A stretch of DNA of 64,000 bases from contig NZ_CABPSN010000008.1 of the NCBI RefSeq assembly GCF_902459565.1, forward strand, positions 62,001-126,000, in the 5' to 3' direction. The DNA is from Pandoraea aquatica. GTDB taxonomy: Bacteria; Pseudomonadota; Gammaproteobacteria; Burkholderiales; Burkholderiaceae. The notes under the pieces are model-generated. The model made no database searches. It worked only from the letters and a program-made list of their open reading frames with translations, and was not told the origin of the DNA. Shown one piece after another: positions 34,674-45,775 of the stretch (its first letter is position 1; each line of letters begins with the position of its first letter). The translations under genes and the position numbers were made by a program.

Positions 34674-35537
34674 ATGAGTACCGCACTCTTTCCAATGTGG
34701 CGCAAGCCAAGTGCCTTGCCGGGCTTTGGCCTGACGATGGGCTACACCGTCGCGTACCTGAGCCTCGTGGTGCTGGTGCCGTTGCTGATGGTCTTCATCA
34801 AGGCAAGTTCGCTCGACTGGGCGAGCTTTGTCGCCGCGGTGAGCTCCCCGCGCGTGCTGGCGTCGTATCGCCTCACGTTCGGCATCTCGCTCGCGGCGGC
34901 AACGCTGAACGCATTTTTCGGTTTCATCCTGGCGTGGGTGCTGGTGCGCTACACGTTCCCGGGCAAACGTTTCGTCGACGCGCTGATCGACCTGCCTTTC
35001 GCCTTGCCGACGTCGGTCGCGGGCATTGTACTGGCTGCCATCTACGCGCCGAACGGCTGGGTTGGACGCTGGTTCGAGCCGCTCGGCATCAAGATCGCTT
35101 TCACGCCGCTGGGCATTTTCGTGGCGCTCACGTTCATCGGCCTGCCGTTCGTGGTGCGCACGCTGCAACCGGTGCTCGAAGAGTTCGAGCGCGAGCAGGA
35201 AGAAGCGGCGGCGTGCCTCGGTGCGACGCGCTGGCAGACGCTGCGCCACGTGATTCTTCCGGCGGTGCTGCCGGCCTTGCTCACGGGCTTTGCGCTGGCG
35301 TTCGCCCGCGCGGTCGGCGAGTACGGCTCGGTCATCTTCATCGCGGGCAACATTCCGATGGTCTCGGAAATCACGTCGCTGCTGATCATTACCAAGCTCG
35401 AACAATACGATTTCGCAGGCGCGGCGGCGCTCGCCGTGGTCATGCTGCTGATCTCGTTCGTGCTGCTGTTACTTATCAATACGCTGCAATGGTGGCTGCA
35501 ACGCCGTCATTCGGGTCGTCGCGCCAGTGGCGTGTGA
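34674..35537 (+). CDS. cysT: Sulfate ABC transporter permease CysT
   Basis: The 287-residue inner-membrane permease has six expected helices and the BPD_transp_1 domain. The EAA loop that contacts the ATPase lies near residues 175-195 (EEFEREQEEAAACLGATRWQTLRHVILP). The family start GFGLTMGYTVAYLSLVVLVPL is present. It forms the channel with CysW. Spacing to sbp is 16 bases and to cysW 30 bases, consistent with one transcript. No unusual features. Confidence 0.95.
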   Translation: MSTALFPMWRKPSALPGFGLTMGYTVAYLSLVVLVPLLMVFIKASSLDWASFVAAVSSPRVLASYRLTFGISLAAATLNAFFGFILAWVLVRYTFPGKRFVDALIDLPFALPTSVAGIVLAAIYAPNGWVGRWFEPLGIKIAFTPLGIFVALTFIGLPFVVRTLQPVLEEFEREQEEAAACLGATRWQTLRHVILPAVLPALLTGFALAFARAVGEYGSVIFIAGNIPMVSEITSLLIITKLEQYDFAGAAALAVVMLLISFVLLLLINTLQWWLQRRHSGRRASGV

Positions 35538-35567
35538 CGTAAGAACCTCGAAGAGAACGTTTCGATC

Positions 35568-36473
35568 ATGTCCGATTCACTCGCTTTCTCGCAGGCCTTG
35601 CCGCAATCGGTGAAGGCTCGCAAAGCCGATCCGACCGACGAGCCGGCGTACGTCAAGGCCCTCCTGATCGGTGTGGCGTTGGTGTTTTTCACGTTGTTTC
35701 TGGTGCTGCCGCTCGCGTCCGTCTTTGTGACCGCGCTGGGCAAGGGGCTTGCGCCGTATTGGGAGGGGCTGACGAACGACGACGCGCTCTCCGCCATTCG
35801 TCTGACGTTGCTCATCGCGGTCATTGCCGTGCCGCTGAACCTGGTGTTCGGGGTGGCGGCGTCGTGGGCGATCGCGCGTTTCGATTTCAAGGGCAAGAGC
35901 GTGTTGACGACGCTCATCGACTTGCCGTTTTCGGTCTCGCCGGTTGTCGCGGGTCTCACGTTCCTGCTGATTTTCGGCCGTCAGGGGCCGCTTTGGGACT
36001 TTCTCGATGCGCACAACCTGAAGATCGTGTTCGCGTTGCCGGGACTGGTGCTTGCGACGGTGTTCGTCACGTTCCCGTTTGTGGCCCGCGAACTGATTCC
36101 GTTGATGCAGGCGCAGGGCAGCGAGGAAGAAGAAGCGGCCCGTGTGCTGGGCGCAAGCGGTTGGCAGGTATTCACGCGTGTGACGCTGCCGAAGATCAAG
36201 TGGGGCCTGCTGTACGGCGTGATCCTCTGTAACGCGCGCGCCATGGGCGAGTTCGGGGCGGTGTCGGTCGTCTCGGGACACATTCGCGGCGAGACGAACA
36301 CGCTGCCGCTGCATGTGGAAATTGAATACAACGACTACCACACGGTGGGCGCATTCGCGGCGGCGTCGATTCTCGCGCTGCTCGCACTGGCCACGCTGGG
36401 GCTCAAGCTCTGGGCGGAACACAAGCTGGCGCAGGACAAGGCCGCGCGTCGCGCAGACGCCGTGCAGGCCTGA
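35568..36473 (+). CDS. cysW: Sulfate ABC transporter permease CysW
   Basis: A 301-residue permease partner of CysT. After a polar N-terminal 30 residues come six expected helices, with the EAA loop near 180-200 (QGSEEEEAARVLGASGWQVFTRVTLPKIK). The CysW-type stretch AMGEFGAVSVVSGHIRGETNTLPL follows. The C-terminal tail is charged. Together with CysT and two CysA subunits it forms the sulfate/thiosulfate importer. It is followed by cysA after 67 bases. Confidence 0.95.
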   Translation: MSDSLAFSQALPQSVKARKADPTDEPAYVKALLIGVALVFFTLFLVLPLASVFVTALGKGLAPYWEGLTNDDALSAIRLTLLIAVIAVPLNLVFGVAASWAIARFDFKGKSVLTTLIDLPFSVSPVVAGLTFLLIFGRQGPLWDFLDAHNLKIVFALPGLVLATVFVTFPFVARELIPLMQAQGSEEEEAARVLGASGWQVFTRVTLPKIKWGLLYGVILCNARAMGEFGAVSVVSGHIRGETNTLPLHVEIEYNDYHTVGAFAAASILALLALATLGLKLWAEHKLAQDKAARRADAVQA

Positions 36474-36540
36474 GCGGATATCCACGGACAGCGGACACAT
36501 TGCATCGAATGGCGTCGCATAGCATCGAGGAGCAAGACAA

Positions 36541-37617
36541 ATGAGCATCCAGGTACAACAGGTTTCCAAGCGTTTCGGCGATTTCGCCGCACTCGACGAC
36601 GTCAGTCTCGAATTCCCCACGGGCGAACTGGTCGCGCTGCTCGGACCGTCGGGTTGCGGCAAGACGACGCTGCTGCGTATCGTCGCCGGACTGGAGTTTG
36701 CCGACGCCGGGCGCGTGGTCCTCAACGGCGAGGACGTCGCTTCGGTAGGCACGCGTGAGCGTCAGGTCGGTTTCGTGTTCCAGCACTACGCATTGTTCCG
36801 TCATATGACGGTGTTCGAGAACGTGGCGTTCGGCCTGCGCGTGAAGTCGCGCCGCGATCGCCTCTCGGATGCGCAGATTCGCAACAAGGTGCATGAGTTG
36901 CTGGGTCTCGTGCAGCTCGATTGGCTGGCAGATCACTACCCGGCAGAGCTGTCGGGCGGGCAGCGTCAGCGTATTGCGCTCGCACGCGCGCTGGCGGTCG
37001 AGCCGAAGGTGCTGCTGCTCGACGAGCCGTTCGGCGCACTCGACGCGAAGGTGCGCAAGGAATTGCGCAGCTGGCTGCGTCGTCTGCACGACGAGCTTCA
37101 CATCACCACGATTTTCGTCACGCACGATCAGGAAGAGGCGCTCGAAGTGGCCGATCGCATCGTGCTGATGAATCGCGGCAAGGTTGAGCAGATCGGTGCG
37201 CCGCAAGACGTGTACGACACCCCGGAGAGTGCGTTCGTGTACGAGTTTCTCGGCGCGGCGAACCGTCTGTCGGGCGAGTTGCAGACGCACGATTTCATTG
37301 CCGACGCGGGCAAGTATCGCGTCACCGTGCACAAGGACGATCTGCCGGCTGTGCCGCAGGACGGCCGGGCGATTGCGTATGTGCGTCCGCACGATCTGGC
37401 GTTGGTGCCGGCGGGCGACGGCGGCCCGGGCATCGACGTGGCGGTGCGTCGCGCGATTCCGCTGGGCGGCACGGTGCGCGTGGAGCTTGCCGCACCCGGC
37501 GACGCCGTGTGGGAAGCCGAACTCACGCGCTCGGGCTGGAAGGCCCTCGGCGCGGATGCTGGCACGACGCTGCGCGCGGTGCCGCGTCAATTGCGGGTGT
37601 TTTCCGCGCAGGCATAA
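36541..37617 (+). CDS. cysA: Sulfate/thiosulfate import ATP-binding protein CysA
   Basis: The 358-residue ATPase has Walker A GPSGCGKT (35-42), the signature [15 protein letters not shown] near 136, Walker [13 protein letters not shown] near 155 and the switch His in [13 protein letters not shown]-terminal TOBE-like regulatory domain (about 240-358) follows, containing YVRPHDLAL. It powers the CysTW permease with Sbp. Its position after cysW and before the cysB-type regulator is the usual Burkholderia arrangement. Confidence 0.96.
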   Translation: MSIQVQQVSKRFGDFAALDDVSLEFPTGELVALLGPSGCGKTTLLRIVAGLEFADAGRVVLNGEDVASVGTRERQVGFVFQHYALFRHMTVFENVAFGLRVKSRRDRLSDAQIRNKVHELLGLVQLDWLADHYPAELSGGQRQRIALARALAVEPKVLLLDEPFGALDAKVRKELRSWLRRLHDELHITTIFVTHDQEEALEVADRIVLMNRGKVEQIGAPQDVYDTPESAFVYEFLGAANRLSGELQTHDFIADAGKYRVTVHKDDLPAVPQDGRAIAYVRPHDLALVPAGDGGPGIDVAVRRAIPLGGTVRVELAAPGDAVWEAELTRSGWKALGADAGTTLRAVPRQLRVFSAQA

Positions 37618-37695
37618 CGAGCATCGCAAGACAAAACTACAAGCAATCAATTAACACGCGTCACGGACAGACAAGCCACAGGGCGGAGTTACATC

Positions 37696-38634
37696 ATGAA
37701 TTTCCAGCAATTGCGCTACGTGCGCGAAGCGGTTCGGCAGAACCTCAATCTGACGGAAGCGGCCAGTGCGCTGTACACGTCGCAATCGGGCGTGAGCAAG
37801 CAGATCAAGGATCTGGAGGACGAACTCGGCGTGGACGTCTTTGTGCGCCGCGGCAAACGTCTCACGGGCCTGACCGAACCGGGCAAGGCGGTGCTGCAAC
37901 TGATCGAGCGTATGCTGCTCGACGCCGAGAACCTGCGCCGTGTGGCGCGCCAGTTCGCCGATCAGGACAGCGGGCACCTCGTGGTCGCCACGACGCACAC
38001 GCAGGCGCGCTACGCGCTGCCGCAGGTGATCAAGCAGTTCACGAGCGTCTTCCCGAAGGTGCATCTGGCGTTGCGCCAGGGCAGCCCGCGCCAGATCGCG
38101 CAGATGGTCATCGACGGCGAAGCGGATATCGGCATTACGACCGAGGCGCTCGACCGCTTTCCCGACATCGTCACGTTCCCGTGCTATTCATGGCATCACG
38201 TGGCGGTTGTGCCGAAGGAGCATCCGCTGGTCGGACGCGAGAACCTGACGCTTGCCGACATCGCCGAATACCCGATCATCACGTATGACGGCGATTTCAC
38301 GGGCCGCTCGCACGTAGACAAGGCATTCACCGATCAGGGGCTGGTGCCGGATATCGTGCTCACCGCGCTCGATACGGACGTCATCAAGACCTACGTCGAA
38401 CTGGGGCTGGGCATCGGCATTGTGGCTGCGATGGCGGTCGATCCGCGCAAGGATCAGGATCTGGCCGTGCTGGAACTCGAAAATGCGTTCGAGCCGAGCA
38501 CGACGCGTATCGGCTTGCGACGCGGTGCGTTCCTGCGCTCGTACGCTTACCGTTTCATCGAAATGCTCGCGCCTGCGCTCAAGGAGCAGGAAATCTCGAC
38601 GCAGTTGCGCGAAGCGCTGGAGTTTGCGGCCTGA
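37696..38634 (+). CDS. cysB: CysB-type LysR regulator of sulfur assimilation
   Basis: A 312-residue LysR-family activator whose N-terminus is typical of CysB/Cbl (MNFQQLRYVREAVRQNLNL, then TEAASALYTSQSGVSKQIKDLE as the helix-turn-helix). The effector domain contains the CysB-like strand VVATTHTQARYALP near residue 95, which binds the inducer N-acetylserine or sulfate/APS-type signals in relatives. It should control the sulfate uptake genes just upstream. In betaproteobacteria this CysB-like regulator commonly closes the sbp-cysTWA operon. Start ATG at 37696. Confidence 0.92.
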   Translation: MNFQQLRYVREAVRQNLNLTEAASALYTSQSGVSKQIKDLEDELGVDVFVRRGKRLTGLTEPGKAVLQLIERMLLDAENLRRVARQFADQDSGHLVVATTHTQARYALPQVIKQFTSVFPKVHLALRQGSPRQIAQMVIDGEADIGITTEALDRFPDIVTFPCYSWHHVAVVPKEHPLVGRENLTLADIAEYPIITYDGDFTGRSHVDKAFTDQGLVPDIVLTALDTDVIKTYVELGLGIGIVAAMAVDPRKDQDLAVLELENAFEPSTTRIGLRRGAFLRSYAYRFIEMLAPALKEQEISTQLREALEFAA

Positions 38635-38714
38635 CGTTTCCCGCCGGATGTTGGCATGCTGTGGAGCCGATCCCGCCCTGGTGGCGGGATCGATGTTTTC
38701 AGCGATTGCGAGGA

Positions 38715-38743
38715 TTGGGAAGCGGGGCAGTATTGGATACAAT
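38715..38743 (+). promoter_or_regulatory. Sigma-70 promoter of the asparaginase gene
   Basis: TTGGGA (38715-38720), 17-base spacer, TACAAT (38738-38743). Only seven bases separate the -10 box from the ATG at 38751, and no Shine-Dalgarno is present, so the mRNA may be leaderless. Confidence 0.65.
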
Positions 38744-38750
38744 CGCTGGC

Positions 38751-39791
38751 ATGACATTGACCTCATTCAACCCGATTCCTCATTACACGGTGTCCTCCGG
38801 CGAATTGCCGCGCATTGCGCTGCTCGCCACGGGCGGCACGATCGCGGGCAGCGCGGCCGACGCCACGCGCACCGCCGGTTATCAGGCTGGAGCGCTCGGT
38901 GTCCAGGACCTGCTCGCCGCCGTGCCTGCGCTGGGTAATGTGGCCCACATTCACGCGGAACAGGTCGCACAGATCGACAGCAAGGACATGAGCGTCTCGC
39001 TGTGGCAGAAACTGGCCGCCCGCGTGAACGCCTTGCTGGCGCAGCCCGATGTGGCCGGCGCCGTGATTACGCACGGCACCGATACGCTCGAAGAGACGGC
39101 GTATTACCTGCATCTCACGATCAACAGCCGCAAGCCGGTCGTCATGACAGCCGCCATGCGACCCGCGACGGCGCTCTCGGCCGACGGCCCGCTCAATCTG
39201 CTCAATGCAGTGCGGGTGGCGACCGATCCGATTTCGGCCGGACGCGGTGTGATGGTCGCCATCAACAATCAGATTCACTGCGCACGCGACGTCATCAAGA
39301 CGAGCACCTACAAGGTCGACGCCTTCCACTCGCCGGAAATCGGCGTGATCGGCTGGGTGCAGGACGAGCGCGTGGCGTTTCAGCGCGAGCCGCTTCAGTA
39401 CCACACCGTCGAAAGTGAATTCGTCGGGCTCTCAGGCGAGTTGCCTGCGGTGGAAGTGGTGTCGAGCTATGCGGGCGTGTCGCGCATTGCCGTCGATGCG
39501 CTGGTGGAAGCGGGCGTGCAGGGCATTGTGGTTGCAGGCACCGGTAACGGCTCGCTGCATTCGCTGTTGCAACAAGCGCTGGCCGAGGCGGTGCAGCGCG
39601 GTGTGACGGTGGTGCGTGCGTCGCGCGTGGGTAGCGGTCACGTGATGCATAACGGCGCTGCGCCGGACGATCAGTACGGCTTCGTGAGCACCGGCAACCT
39701 GCATCCGTACAAAGCGCGCGTGCTGCTGATGCTGGCGCTGCAAGCGGGCGTGCCGCGTGAGCGCATGCAGAGTCTGTTCGACGAGTATTGA
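38751..39791 (+). CDS. L-asparaginase, bacterial type II fold
   Basis: The 346-residue enzyme hydrolyses asparagine to aspartate and ammonia. All active-site residues are visible: Thr30 in LLATGGTIAGSA, Tyr44, Thr110-Asp111 in THGTDTLEET, and Lys183 in ARDVIKTST. No signal peptide is apparent at the N-terminus, so it may be cytoplasmic or use a weak export signal despite the type II-like motifs. The frame is open from 38661, but that would start upstream of a good promoter; ATG 38751 fits the family. It stands alone after the cys operon. Confidence 0.92.
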   Translation: MTLTSFNPIPHYTVSSGELPRIALLATGGTIAGSAADATRTAGYQAGALGVQDLLAAVPALGNVAHIHAEQVAQIDSKDMSVSLWQKLAARVNALLAQPDVAGAVITHGTDTLEETAYYLHLTINSRKPVVMTAAMRPATALSADGPLNLLNAVRVATDPISAGRGVMVAINNQIHCARDVIKTSTYKVDAFHSPEIGVIGWVQDERVAFQREPLQYHTVESEFVGLSGELPAVEVVSSYAGVSRIAVDALVEAGVQGIVVAGTGNGSLHSLLQQALAEAVQRGVTVVRASRVGSGHVMHNGAAPDDQYGFVSTGNLHPYKARVLLMLALQAGVPRERMQSLFDEY

Positions 39792-39808
39792 CGAGTATTC
39801 ATCGAAGC

Positions 39809-39852
39809 AAAAAAATACGGCGCGAGTCGTGCTTTCGCTTGACTGGCGCCGT
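39809..39852 (-). terminator. Intrinsic terminator of gcl-hyi-glxR
   Basis: Arms 39817-39828 and 39841-39852 pair over 12 positions with one mismatch (ACGGCGC.../...GCGCCGT). Seven A residues at 39809-39815 give a T-run on the minus strand. It is 170 bases beyond the glxR stop. The rest of 39853-40023 shows nothing recognisable. Confidence 0.75.
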
Positions 39853-40023
39853 GACGCTCGGCGTGGCGTCTGTCGACGCGCGCGCCCCATCTCTCACCTC
39901 TCCCTGCTATTGCTGACGGCTTTTCTGAGGGCCGTTTTCTTCGTCTTCTCGCGAAATGCGCGGTGGGGCCTCGCGCCGCAACGTGACATGACGTGACGCT
40001 GCGGCGGGGCCTGTCTTTCAGTC

Positions 40024-40905
40024 TCAGGCGACGGTGTGGTTCGCGAGCATTTCCAGCGCGCGCACCATGCCCGAGTGATCCCATGCTGCGCCGCCGTTGG
40101 CTGCGCAGGCATTGAACAGTTCCTGCGCCGTGGCCGTGTTCGGCAGCGACACGCCGAGGGTCTTCGCCGTTTGCAGCGCCAGGTTCAGATCCTTCTGGTG
40201 CAGCGCGATGCGGAAGCCCGGTTCGAAGTTGCGCTTGACCATGCGCTCGCCGTGCACTTCCAGAATGCGCGACGAAGCGAAGCCACCCATCAGGGCTGCA
40301 CGCACCTTCGCGGGATCTGCGCCAGCCTTCGACGCGAACAGCAGGGCTTCGCCCACGGCTTCGATCGTCAGTGCCACCACGATCTGGTTGGCGACCTTGC
40401 AGGTCTGGCCGGCACCGCTATCGCCCACGAGCGTGATGTTCTTGCCCATCAGTTCGAAGAACGGCTTCACATCGTCGAAGGCGGCTTGCGAGCCACCGAC
40501 CATGATCGACAGCGACGCAGCCTTCGCGCCGACTTCACCGCCCGAAACCGGCGCGTCGAGGTATTCGCAGCCGAGTGCCTTGATCTTCTTGGCGTATTCC
40601 TTCGTTTCGATCGGCGAGATCGAGCTCATGTCGACGACGATCTTGCCGGCCGTCAGACCTTCTGCCAGACCGTCCTGGCCGAACAGCACAGCGCCGACGT
40701 CAGGGGTGTCCGGCACCATCACGAACACGATGTCTGCGCGCTTGGCGACTTCCTTGGCCGACGTGCAAACGGTCGCTTGACCGTCGATCAGGTCTTGCGG
40801 GGGCGTGCGACGCTCGTACAGGAACAGCTTGTGACCGGCGTTTTGCAGATGCTTCGCCATCGGCGCGCCCATGATGCCCAGACCAATAAAACCGAGTTGT
40901 GCCAT
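40024..40905 (-). CDS. glxR: 2-hydroxy-3-oxopropionate (tartronate semialdehyde) reductase
   Basis: The 293-residue beta-hydroxyacid dehydrogenase has the NAD(P) motif GFIGLGIMGAPMAKHL (5-20), the substrate motif DAPVSGGEVGA (118-127) and catalytic Lys170 (GQTCKVANQ). It reduces tartronate semialdehyde to D-glycerate. AGGAG seven bases before ATG 40905 defines the start, although the frame is open to 40926. It is the third gene of gcl-hyi-glxR, the glyoxylate-to-glycerate route, 222 bases after hyi; a strong inverted repeat lies in that gap. Confidence 0.94.
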   Translation of the reverse strand: MAQLGFIGLGIMGAPMAKHLQNAGHKLFLYERRTPPQDLIDGQATVCTSAKEVAKRADIVFVMVPDTPDVGAVLFGQDGLAEGLTAGKIVVDMSSISPIETKEYAKKIKALGCEYLDAPVSGGEVGAKAASLSIMVGGSQAAFDDVKPFFELMGKNITLVGDSGAGQTCKVANQIVVALTIEAVGEALLFASKAGADPAKVRAALMGGFASSRILEVHGERMVKRNFEPGFRIALHQKDLNLALQTAKTLGVSLPNTATAQELFNACAANGGAAWDHSGMVRALEMLANHTVA

Positions 40906-41016
40906 TTCGAGACTCCTTGTTGCCAAAGTTTGAAGTTGTTGTTGCCGACCGTCGGACGGGCAGGGCGCGAGTGCGTGAGTGCTACAGGCAATGAGCCCTC
41001 ACGCATCCCCCGTGCT

Positions 41017-41045
41017 CCGGCCGCATGCCCCCTGCATGCGGCCGG
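41017..41045. repeat. 12-bp perfect inverted repeat between hyi and glxR
   Basis: Arms CCGGCCGCATGC (41017-41028) and GCATGCGGCCGG (41034-41045) with a 5-base loop. There is no T-run, so it is probably not a terminator; it could be an mRNA processing or stability hairpin that sets different levels of hyi and glxR. Confidence 0.65.
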
Positions 41046-41127
41046 CGGGGCCCTTCCTCGTCGAAACCCGGTCGGCCGATGATGCTTGGGTGACCTTGTG
41101 CACGCGCTTGTGCAGCCTTATGCGGCC

Positions 41128-41919
41128 TTATGCAGCTTCACGCAGACCGGCCGTCTTGAACCAGCCGAGGCCGTCCGTGGTGGTCGTTGCGGGCTTGTAC
41201 TCGCAGCCGATCCAGCCCTTGTAGCCAATGCGGTCGAGGAACGCGAACAGGTAGGCGTAGTTGATCTCGCCCGTGCCCGGCTCGTTGCGGCCCGGGTTGT
41301 CGGCGAGCTGCACGTGGGCGATACGCGCCAGATTCGTCTCGATGGTCTTGGCGAGCTCACCTTCCATGCGTTGCATGTGATAGATGTCGTACTGCAGGAA
41401 CAGGTTGTCCGAGCCGACGGCGTCGAAGACTTCCAGCGTCTGCTTCGTACGGTTCAGGAAGAAGCCCGGAATGTCGTACGTGTTGATCGGCTCGACCAGC
41501 AGGCGGATGCCTTCTGCCTTGAGGGCGTCGGCGGCGAAGCGCAGATTGCCCACGAGCGTTTCGGTGGCGGCTTGCGTCGACAGATCGGCGCCTTGCTTGC
41601 CCACGAGGCAGTTCAGTTGCTTCACGCCGAGCGCTTTGGCATAGGTGATGGCTTCGCCCACACCGTCGCGGAACTCCGCCACGCGATCGGGGAGGATTGC
41701 GATACCGCGCTCGCCTGCATCCCAGTTCCCGGCGGGCAGGTTGTGCAGCACGAGGTCGAGCTGATACTGGTTCAGCTTGTCGGCGATCTGGTCTCGATGA
41801 AACGCGTACGGGAACAGGAACTCCACGCCGCGAAAGCCCGCTGCGGCGGCCGCCTTGAAGCGGTCGAGGAACGGCACCTCGTTGAACAGCATGGTCAGGT
41901 TGGCGGCAAATTTCGGCAT
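41128..41919 (-). CDS. hyi: Hydroxypyruvate isomerase
   Basis: This 263-residue TIM-barrel enzyme of the xylose-isomerase-like superfamily begins MPKFAANLTMLFNEVPFLDRF and contains FRGVEFLFPY, LVEPINTYDIPGFFL and QYDIYHMQRMEGEL, typical of Hyi. Glu and His/Asp residues in these segments supply the metal site. It interconverts hydroxypyruvate and tartronate semialdehyde. GAGGAG eight bases before ATG 41919 sets the start; the extra residues to 42000 are not family-like. It lies between gcl and glxR. Confidence 0.93.
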   Translation of the reverse strand: MPKFAANLTMLFNEVPFLDRFKAAAAAGFRGVEFLFPYAFHRDQIADKLNQYQLDLVLHNLPAGNWDAGERGIAILPDRVAEFRDGVGEAITYAKALGVKQLNCLVGKQGADLSTQAATETLVGNLRFAADALKAEGIRLLVEPINTYDIPGFFLNRTKQTLEVFDAVGSDNLFLQYDIYHMQRMEGELAKTIETNLARIAHVQLADNPGRNEPGTGEINYAYLFAFLDRIGYKGWIGCEYKPATTTTDGLGWFKTAGLREAA

Positions 41920-42108
41920 TGCGCTGACTCCTCTCTCTCTTTTAGGGGGTGGTTTCGACGATTCGATGCAAGGGTGAATGCTGGGTGAAGCTAAGGTCAC
42001 ACGGGGTTACTACAAGGTTGCGGAGCGCATGCTTTGGCCGTTCACGGGGTCTAGCCGAAAGCGGAGGGGACGCATGCGCCCCGCAAACCGTTGGCAGTGC
42101 TGGCAGGC

Positions 42109-43875
<1,767 letters not shown>

Positions 43876-43954
43876 GTGACTCCTCCAATGGGTAATGACG
43901 AATACGGGACTTATAGGGATGAATCTTGTTGGAGGTCACTTTAAGCCGGTACGA

Positions 43955-43975
43955 TTTGTTTGATAAGATCACAAA
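43955..43975. promoter_or_regulatory. LysR-type operator between gcl and its regulator
   Basis: TTTGT-N11-ACAAA, an inverted repeat in the classical T-N11-A form of LysR-family sites, lies in the 142-base gap between divergent gcl and the lysR gene, 42 bases before the latter's ATG. Confidence 0.65.
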
Positions 43976-44017
43976 AGATCGTTTTTTTAAGAACAAAAAG
44001 TATCGAATGGAGGCGTG

Positions 44018-44929
44018 ATGGACCGCTACAAACAGATCGAAACCTTCGTGCAGGTGGCCGAAGCCGGGAGTCTGGCCGCGGCGGCGCTCAAGGAAGGGGT
44101 CTCACCGGTGATCCTCGGGCGGCGTATCGACGCGCTCGAAAAGCGTCTCGGCATCAAGCTCATGTACCGGTCCACGCGGCGGCTGGCGCTCTCGGAAGAG
44201 GGTGGCGCTTTTCTGGAGCGCTGCAAGCAGTTGCTCGGCGACTGGGAGATGGCGGAGAACGAAATCAGCGCCGGTCGGCACGCGGTCTCCGGTCACCTGA
44301 TCGTGTCGGCCCCGGCGGCGTTCGGCCGCAAGCACGTCGCCCCGCACGCACCGGCGTTCCTGCGCCTGCATCCCGAAGTGCAGATCTCTTTCAATCTGAC
44401 GGATCGCGTGGTGGATATCGTGCGCGAGGGTTACGACATGGGGATTCGTATCGGTGGCTCAGTCGATCCGAACTTCGTGGCCGTCAAACTCGCGCAGAAC
44501 CGGCGTGTGGTGTGCGGCACACCGGCCTACTTCGCGCGCCACGGTCGTCCGAAGACGCTGGAGGACCTGGCCAAGCACAACTGTCTGGCGTTCAACCTTC
44601 AGGGCGGGCAGCAGCGCGGGTGGTACTTCAAGCGGCAGGGTAAGCTCGTGACGATTCGCGTGGCCGGCAGTCTCGACTGCAACGACGGCGAGTTGCTGCA
44701 CCGCTGGGCGCTCGAAGGGCTGGGGCTCGGCTGGCGCTCGACGTGGGAAATCCAGCGGGAGTTGCAGTCCGGGGAGCTGGAGACCGTGCTGGACGAATAC
44801 GCACTGCCCGATTACGACATCCTCGCCGTGTACCCGCAGCAGCGCTTCCAGCCCGCGCGGGTGCGGCTGTTCATCGAACAGTTGCGGCAGATTTATGCGC
44901 GTCCGAACTACTGGCTGGAGAACGGCTGA
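44018..44929 (+). CDS. LysR family regulator, probably of glyoxylate metabolism
   Basis: A 303-residue LysR-family protein. The helix-turn-helix is within residues 1-60 (YKQIETFVQVAEAGSLAAAALKEG, then SPVILGRRIDALEKRLG). The effector-binding domain follows (RHAVSGHLIVSAPAAFGRKHVAPH). GGAGG precedes the ATG at 44018; the preceding GTG at 44015 is an alternative. Divergent position and a T-N11-A inverted repeat in the shared gap suggest control of gcl-hyi-glxR. In E. coli the comparable genes are run by the IclR-type AllR, so a LysR regulator is a different solution. The ligand is unknown. Confidence 0.9.
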   Translation: MDRYKQIETFVQVAEAGSLAAAALKEGVSPVILGRRIDALEKRLGIKLMYRSTRRLALSEEGGAFLERCKQLLGDWEMAENEISAGRHAVSGHLIVSAPAAFGRKHVAPHAPAFLRLHPEVQISFNLTDRVVDIVREGYDMGIRIGGSVDPNFVAVKLAQNRRVVCGTPAYFARHGRPKTLEDLAKHNCLAFNLQGGQQRGWYFKRQGKLVTIRVAGSLDCNDGELLHRWALEGLGLGWRSTWEIQRELQSGELETVLDEYALPDYDILAVYPQQRFQPARVRLFIEQLRQIYARPNYWLENG

Positions 44930-44950
44930 ACGTCACCGATAGCGCGGGAG

Positions 44951-44979
44951 TTGATGCTCGACATGAAATCCGCTAGAAT
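44951..44979 (+). promoter_or_regulatory. Sigma-70 promoter of rpsF-priB-rpsR-rplI
   Basis: TTGATG (44951-44956), 17-base spacer, TAGAAT (44974-44979), 67 bases before the rpsF ATG. Confidence 0.75.
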
Positions 44980-45046
44980 CGCGGGTTCTGCAACCTTGCT
45001 GCACTGGTTCTGACGCCCAGGCAGCTTTGTCCATAAGGAGCACCCT

Positions 45047-45424
45047 ATGCGTCATTATGAAATCGTATTTATCGTCCACCCCGATCAGAGCGAGCAAGTG
45101 CCTGCAATGATCGAGCGCTATCGCAGCACGGTCGAAACCCGTCAGGGCAAGATCCACCGCGTCGAAGACTGGGGCCGTCGTCAACTGGCCTACATGATCG
45201 AAAAGCTGGCCAAGGCTCATTACGTTTGCATGAACATCGAATGCGACCAGGAAACCCTGGACGAGCTGGAACACGCATTCAAGTTCAACGACGCCGTTCT
45301 GCGCCACCTCGTCGTCAAGATGAAGAAGGCTGAGACCGCACCGTCGCCGATGATGAAGGAAGTGGCCCGCGAAGAAGCCAAGAAGGCTGCCGCGACGCCC
45401 GCGACCGAAGCTGCCGCTTCGTAA
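45047..45424 (+). CDS. rpsF: 30S ribosomal protein bS6
   Basis: The 125-residue protein is bS6, which binds bS18 and 16S rRNA in the platform of the small subunit. It starts [25 protein letters not shown] and has the RNA/bS18-binding segment [22 protein letters not shown]. The C-terminus is an Ala/Glu/Lys tail of about 25 residues. It opens the rpsF-priB-rpsR-rplI operon. Confidence 0.98.
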   Translation: MRHYEIVFIVHPDQSEQVPAMIERYRSTVETRQGKIHRVEDWGRRQLAYMIEKLAKAHYVCMNIECDQETLDELEHAFKFNDAVLRHLVVKMKKAETAPSPMMKEVAREEAKKAAATPATEAAAS

Positions 45425-45470
45425 TTAGCGCACCGGAACGCATCAGGGTGCCAACGGAAACATTGAACGC

Positions 45471-45773
45471 GTGAATCGCTTACGGCTCGAGGCCAGCATC
45501 GTCGAAATCGGCACGCTGCGCTATACCCCGGCCGGGCTTCCCGTGATCGATGTCACGCTGGCGCACGAGGGAACAGCCGAAGAGGCGGGCGTGGCCCGTC
45601 AGATCGAGTTCTCGATACCGGCAGTTGCGATCGGTCCCATCAGTGCCAAAGTCATGGCGTTGGGACTCGAGAAACCGGCCCAGTGGGCAGGGTTTCTAGC
45701 TAAGAAGCATCGCAATAGCCGCACCCTGGTGTTTCACATCACAGCATTGCAAGCATTTGAAAAGGATTGTTGA
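45471..45773 (+). CDS. priB: Primosomal replication protein PriB
   Basis: A 100-residue OB-fold protein in the place always held by priB between rpsF and rpsR. It starts at GTG 45471 with [14 protein letters not shown] and contains [18 protein letters not shown]. PriB binds single-stranded DNA as a dimer and bridges PriA and DnaT in replication restart. It is close in fold to single-stranded-DNA-binding protein. It ends 2 bases before the rpsR start. Confidence 0.95.
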   Translation: MNRLRLEASIVEIGTLRYTPAGLPVIDVTLAHEGTAEEAGVARQIEFSIPAVAIGPISAKVMALGLEKPAQWAGFLAKKHRNSRTLVFHITALQAFEKDC

Positions 45774-45775
45774 AC

